Shown here one piece after another: positions 30,292 to 33,242 of a DNA stretch of 33,242 nt. Under the pieces are notes generated by a model. That model searched no databases. It was not told the origin of the DNA and was given only the letters and a program-made list of their open reading frames with translations. Position numbers and translations under genes: made by a program. The first letter of the stretch is position 1. The number at the start of each line of letters is the position of its first letter. This DNA comes from CAZKHG01 sp964552655 (lineage in GTDB: Bacteria; Bacteroidota; Bacteroidia; Bacteroidales; Tenuifilaceae). The stretch spans positions 1 to 33,242 of the forward strand of contig CAZKHG010000040.1 in assembly GCA_964552655.1 (NCBI GenBank). Direction: 5' to 3'.

Positions 30292-33242
30292 TTAATCTGC
30301 TTCCTTTTTACCAAACAATTCCTCAAAGTAATCGAGCAGGCGTTTAAGGAGCCTGTAGTAAAGGATTATATACATTGATATGCTGGAAATCCAGATAACA
30401 ATAATATTTACCCAAAAAGTATGGAAAAAGTGCCCGAATAGTTGTTTTGCAGGAGCATAAAAATGTGCCCTTATCAGTTTTGATTCAGGGTAAAGGTATA
30501 TTGGATCCACCTTTTGGATCAGGTTCCCATGGTATTCAATAATCCGATCTACCTCTCCCCCATTTCTTACAAAATCGCTCAGGCTTTCATTGAAATATTT
30601 CTGTTTAAGTCTTAGAAAATTCCCAGTGCCTTCGGCTGTTTGTTGATAGTCTGATATTATCTGATCCTTTTCACCGCTCGCTTTATTGTATAGCTTGATA
30701 TAGTATTTCCTTAAAGTTTCAAAATAGTCCTTAATATCATTTAATAGGGGTTGATTGATATTTTCAACATCAATTTCATTAAACTTCTTGAATGGTAGCT
30801 TCGATCCGGAAACAGAGTTCATCTCCTTGCTGATCTCGTGTTTGATCAACATCATAGCATCCTGAACCTCTGATTTTTTTTCAGGGTTGGCCAGATGACG
30901 TTCACAGAAATCAACCTTATTCCCCAGGGTTTTAAGCCAGTAATTCCGCTTGAAATCCGAAACGCTCATCGCCTCATCGTAGATGTAAAACTGTTTCTGG
31001 TACTTATTCTCCTTGAACTGATATACAGCCAGTGCTTCGTAAGCCCAACGGGCTAAAATGACTTCGCCATAAAATGGTATGTGGCTTGGTGATGAAATGG
31101 TAGGGTTTAACTTCTCAAATTTAACGATGATACCACTCAGAATGATTTGTGGAATTACCAGGAACGGGATTAGTATATAAATTGTGACCACTGTTTTAAA
31201 GCTATCAGAAATTACCAATCCCAGGAGGTTGGAGGAAACCCATGTACTGAACAAAACAAGCCAGTACTGAAAATACATACCCTTGATTTCCAGTATGGTG
31301 TTTCCAATCACCACAAAGAGCAATGCCTGAAAGGCAGAGAGTACTAAAAGTATTACAACTTTCGACATCAGGTAGCTGGACCAGCTGAGGTTAAGGAAAG
31401 CCTCCCGTTTCAGGATTTTTCTGTCTTTGATTATCTCCTCTGCGCTCACTGTGAGCCCTATAAATATAGCAACAATCACTGCCATGAACAGGTAAACTGG
31501 TAAATTGCTGTTCTCCAGCAAGGTGTATCCCACCTGATTTGCAATGTCAACATTCCAGAATTTAATGATATAGGCTAAAAGCACAGCTAAAATGGGAGCT
31601 TCAAGCACGTTAATGATCATATACTGGGAGTTAGCCAGCTTGGAAAGAACATCTCTTCTGATAAAAACTCCAAGCTGTTTTACCCAACCGGGAATCTTAA
31701 ACTGAATTTTAGGTAGATCAGTTGGAACTTCAACCGGGGTTTCACTTTCAGGAAAATGCTTTTTAAAGTGGTCGCTCCACTCAGCGGGGTTGGTTTTTCT
31801 GGTTCTGGTGGGGTTGCCATACTCGTCCAACACATTGGCTTCCACAATGTTAAAAATTTGTTCGGGGTTTACATTCCCGCAAAGGGTGCACTCACTTTCA
31901 TTCCAGTTGGCATGCTGAACCCTGGACTTGAAGTAAATGATTGATTCAATCGGGTCGCCATTATATATCTGAAATCCACCTGTATCGAGTATCAACAACT
32001 TATCGAACATTTTAAATATATCCGATGATGGTTGGTGTATAACCACAAAAACAAGTTTCCCTTTTAGGGTTAGCTCTTTCAACAGGTCTAGGATGTTTTC
32101 AGAGTCCCTAGAACTTAAACCAGATGTGGGCTCATCAAGGAAAAGGATTGCGGGTTCACGGATAAGTTCGAGTGCAATGTTCAGCCTTTTTCTCTGCCCG
32201 CCGCTTATCTTCTTGTTAAGGGGCGATCCAACTTTCATGTCTTTTCTCTCAAGCAGGCCAAGGCTAAGCAGAGTTTCGTCCACCAATCGCACAATTTCCT
32301 GCTCCGGCAGGTTATCAAAACAAAGCTTTGCGTTGTAGTAAAGGTTCTGGAAAACGGTTAGCTCTTCAATTAACAGGTCATCCTGTGAAACAAAGCCGAT
32401 AAGCCCTTCAACCTCATCCTTTTGTTTATGGATATCAAAACCGTTAATAAGCACATTGCCCACAGTAGGTTCTTCTGTCCCATTTAAAACGTTTAGCAAA
32501 GTGGATTTGCCAGCACCTGATGCACCCATTATACCAACAAGATGGCCGGATTCCTCGGTAAAGCTCATTTTATGCAACCCAATTTTGCCCCCCTTAAAAT
32601 GGAATTCCACATCCTTCACCTCAAAAAGTATCTTCTCCTTAATCCTATCCTTGGCAAACCGGCCAACTATATCACTGTAGTATATCGGTTTTATCCTTGA
32701 GTTGCGGATGGATGAGCCATTATTTAAGACAAATATTTTATCTTTCTGAACCAGATGTCCATTTAAGTAAAGTTCGTGATCGCCCCAGTACCTAAGGAAA
32801 AATATATTGGACGATTCAACATGCAAAATTTTTATCTCACCCTGAAGGGCATCTGAATAGATGTGTCTGGATATATTGTTTGAATCAACTTCTTTGATAT
32901 TGTTAATAACAAGGATGTTGTTATTGGGAATCAGGGTATTAAATGGAACTAAAACGTAATCGCGGATAATGGCAAATTCTTCCTCTGTAAAATGGAAAGT
33001 TTCAGCCACCGTTGAGATGAAGGCCATCTCCTGGTAAGTAACCTCCCCTGATTCTGGCTTAACGAACTCCAGCAATCGCACCAGAACTACAACTTTTTGC
33101 TGCTGGGTAAGCTCCTCGTTGATCTGACCACAAATTTTAAGTACCCTAACTGAACTTGATGAAGTTCGTTTCTTTGTTTTTGTGGTTTCGCTTAACTTTT
33201 GCTGATGAATATTATAGTAGTAGTCGAATACTTTAAGGTACT
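30292..33242 (-). CDS. ABCG-like ABC transporter, ATPase-permease fusion, 5' end outside the window
   Basis: Half-transporter with the ATPase before the permease, as in ABCG/White proteins. The reading frame is open to the window edge. An in-frame GTG at 33081 is not the true start, because the 53 codons upstream read sensibly (KLSETTKTKKR..., VRVLKICGQINEELTQQQ) and resemble the TerB-like N-terminal domain of this Bacteroidota family. Next comes an FHA-like segment (LNGHLVQKDKIFVLNNGSSI), then the nucleotide-binding domain: Walker A GASGAGKST (near 32510), signature KISGGQRKRLNIAL and Walker B AILFLDEPTSG. A Cys pair (CTLCGN) lies between domains, followed by an ABC2-type membrane domain, a long helical soluble insert, and a final helix near the C terminus (FWVNIIVIWISSISMYIIL). 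Substrate unknown. At least 983 residues lie inside the window. Confidence 0.9.
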   Translation of the reverse strand, partial: YLKVFDYYYNIHQQKLSETTKTKKRTSSSSVRVLKICGQINEELTQQQKVVVLVRLLEFVKPESGEVTYQEMAFISTVAETFHFTEEEFAIIRDYVLVPFNTLIPNNNILVINNIKEVDSNNISRHIYSDALQGEIKILHVESSNIFFLRYWGDHELYLNGHLVQKDKIFVLNNGSSIRNSRIKPIYYSDIVGRFAKDRIKEKILFEVKDVEFHFKGGKIGLHKMSFTEESGHLVGIMGASGAGKSTLLNVLNGTEEPTVGNVLINGFDIHKQKDEVEGLIGFVSQDDLLIEELTVFQNLYYNAKLCFDNLPEQEIVRLVDETLLSLGLLERKDMKVGSPLNKKISGGQRKRLNIALELIREPAILFLDEPTSGLSSRDSENILDLLKELTLKGKLVFVVIHQPSSDIFKMFDKLLILDTGGFQIYNGDPIESIIYFKSRVQHANWNESECTLCGNVNPEQIFNIVEANVLDEYGNPTRTRKTNPAEWSDHFKKHFPESETPVEVPTDLPKIQFKIPGWVKQLGVFIRRDVLSKLANSQYMIINVLEAPILAVLLAYIIKFWNVDIANQVGYTLLENSNLPVYLFMAVIVAIFIGLTVSAEEIIKDRKILKREAFLNLSWSSYLMSKVVILLVLSAFQALLFVVIGNTILEIKGMYFQYWLVLFSTWVSSNLLGLVISDSFKTVVTIYILIPFLVIPQIILSGIIVKFEKLNPTISSPSHIPFYGEVILARWAYEALAVYQFKENKYQKQFYIYDEAMSVSDFKRNYWLKTLGNKVDFCERHLANPEKKSEVQDAMMLIKHEISKEMNSVSGSKLPFKKFNEIDVENINQPLLNDIKDYFETLRKYYIKLYNKASGEKDQIISDYQQTAEGTGNFLRLKQKYFNESLSDFVRNGGEVDRIIEYHGNLIQKVDPIYLYPESKLIRAHFYAPAKQLFGHFFHTFWVNIIVIWISSISMYIILYYRLLKRLLDYFEELFGKKEAD

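Overview
The window looks like a chromosomal segment of a Bacteroidota member, probably on the Bacteroidales/Marinilabiliales side. The evidence is an AT-rich sequence, start codons without clear Shine-Dalgarno sites, several upstream copies of the Bacteroidota -7 element TAnnTTTG, a type IX secretion (T9SS) C-terminal sorting domain, a BT_3928-type DoxX/MauE protein, an NHS-type nucleoside permease, an S46 dipeptidyl-peptidase, and an ABCG-like transporter with the N-terminal extension typical of the phylum. No tRNA, rRNA, CRISPR array, insertion sequence or prophage was seen. No stretch over 300 bases lacks a gene.

Left part (1-18.7 kb): genes for exported hydrolases dominate. In order they are an M64 metallopeptidase, a GH127-like beta-L-arabinofuranosidase, a Gfo/Idh/MocA oxidoreductase, a TrmJ-like tRNA methyltransferase, a large T9SS-secreted C10 cysteine peptidase with an Asp-box propeller, an M1 aminopeptidase lipoprotein (minus strand) divergent from a MarR regulator, an NHS nucleoside permease, an exported protein of unknown function (minus strand), an M3 oligopeptidase lipoprotein and an S46 dipeptidyl-peptidase. 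Five unrelated peptidase families within 18.7 kb suggest stepwise breakdown of protein outside the cell and in the periplasm, although the genes are not one operon.

Middle (18.7-24.5 kb): a hairpin-rich intergenic element, an FkbM methyltransferase (minus strand), a 1159-residue membrane sensor that ends in a SpoIIE phosphatase, and an ExbB/ExbD proton-channel pair.

Right part (24.5-33.2 kb): on the minus strand lie thymidylate kinase, a BT_3928-like membrane protein, an orphan ParA ATPase and an overlapping 97-residue partner. On the plus strand lie dihydropteroate synthase, the c-di-AMP synthase CdaA and a small beta-barrel-like protein. A minus-strand ABCG-like transporter runs off the right edge of the window.

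Most interesting signals: (1) tandem arrays with a 7-base period but different unit sequences, just after three separate genes (5054-5115, 16404-16495, 29372-29427); (2) the ParA/small-partner pair with four alternating GGTTAA boxes upstream; (3) the hairpin cluster at 18701-18866; (4) a charged low-complexity insert in the periplasmic sensor domain of the SpoIIE protein. None of these proves a new system; each is stated with a test.
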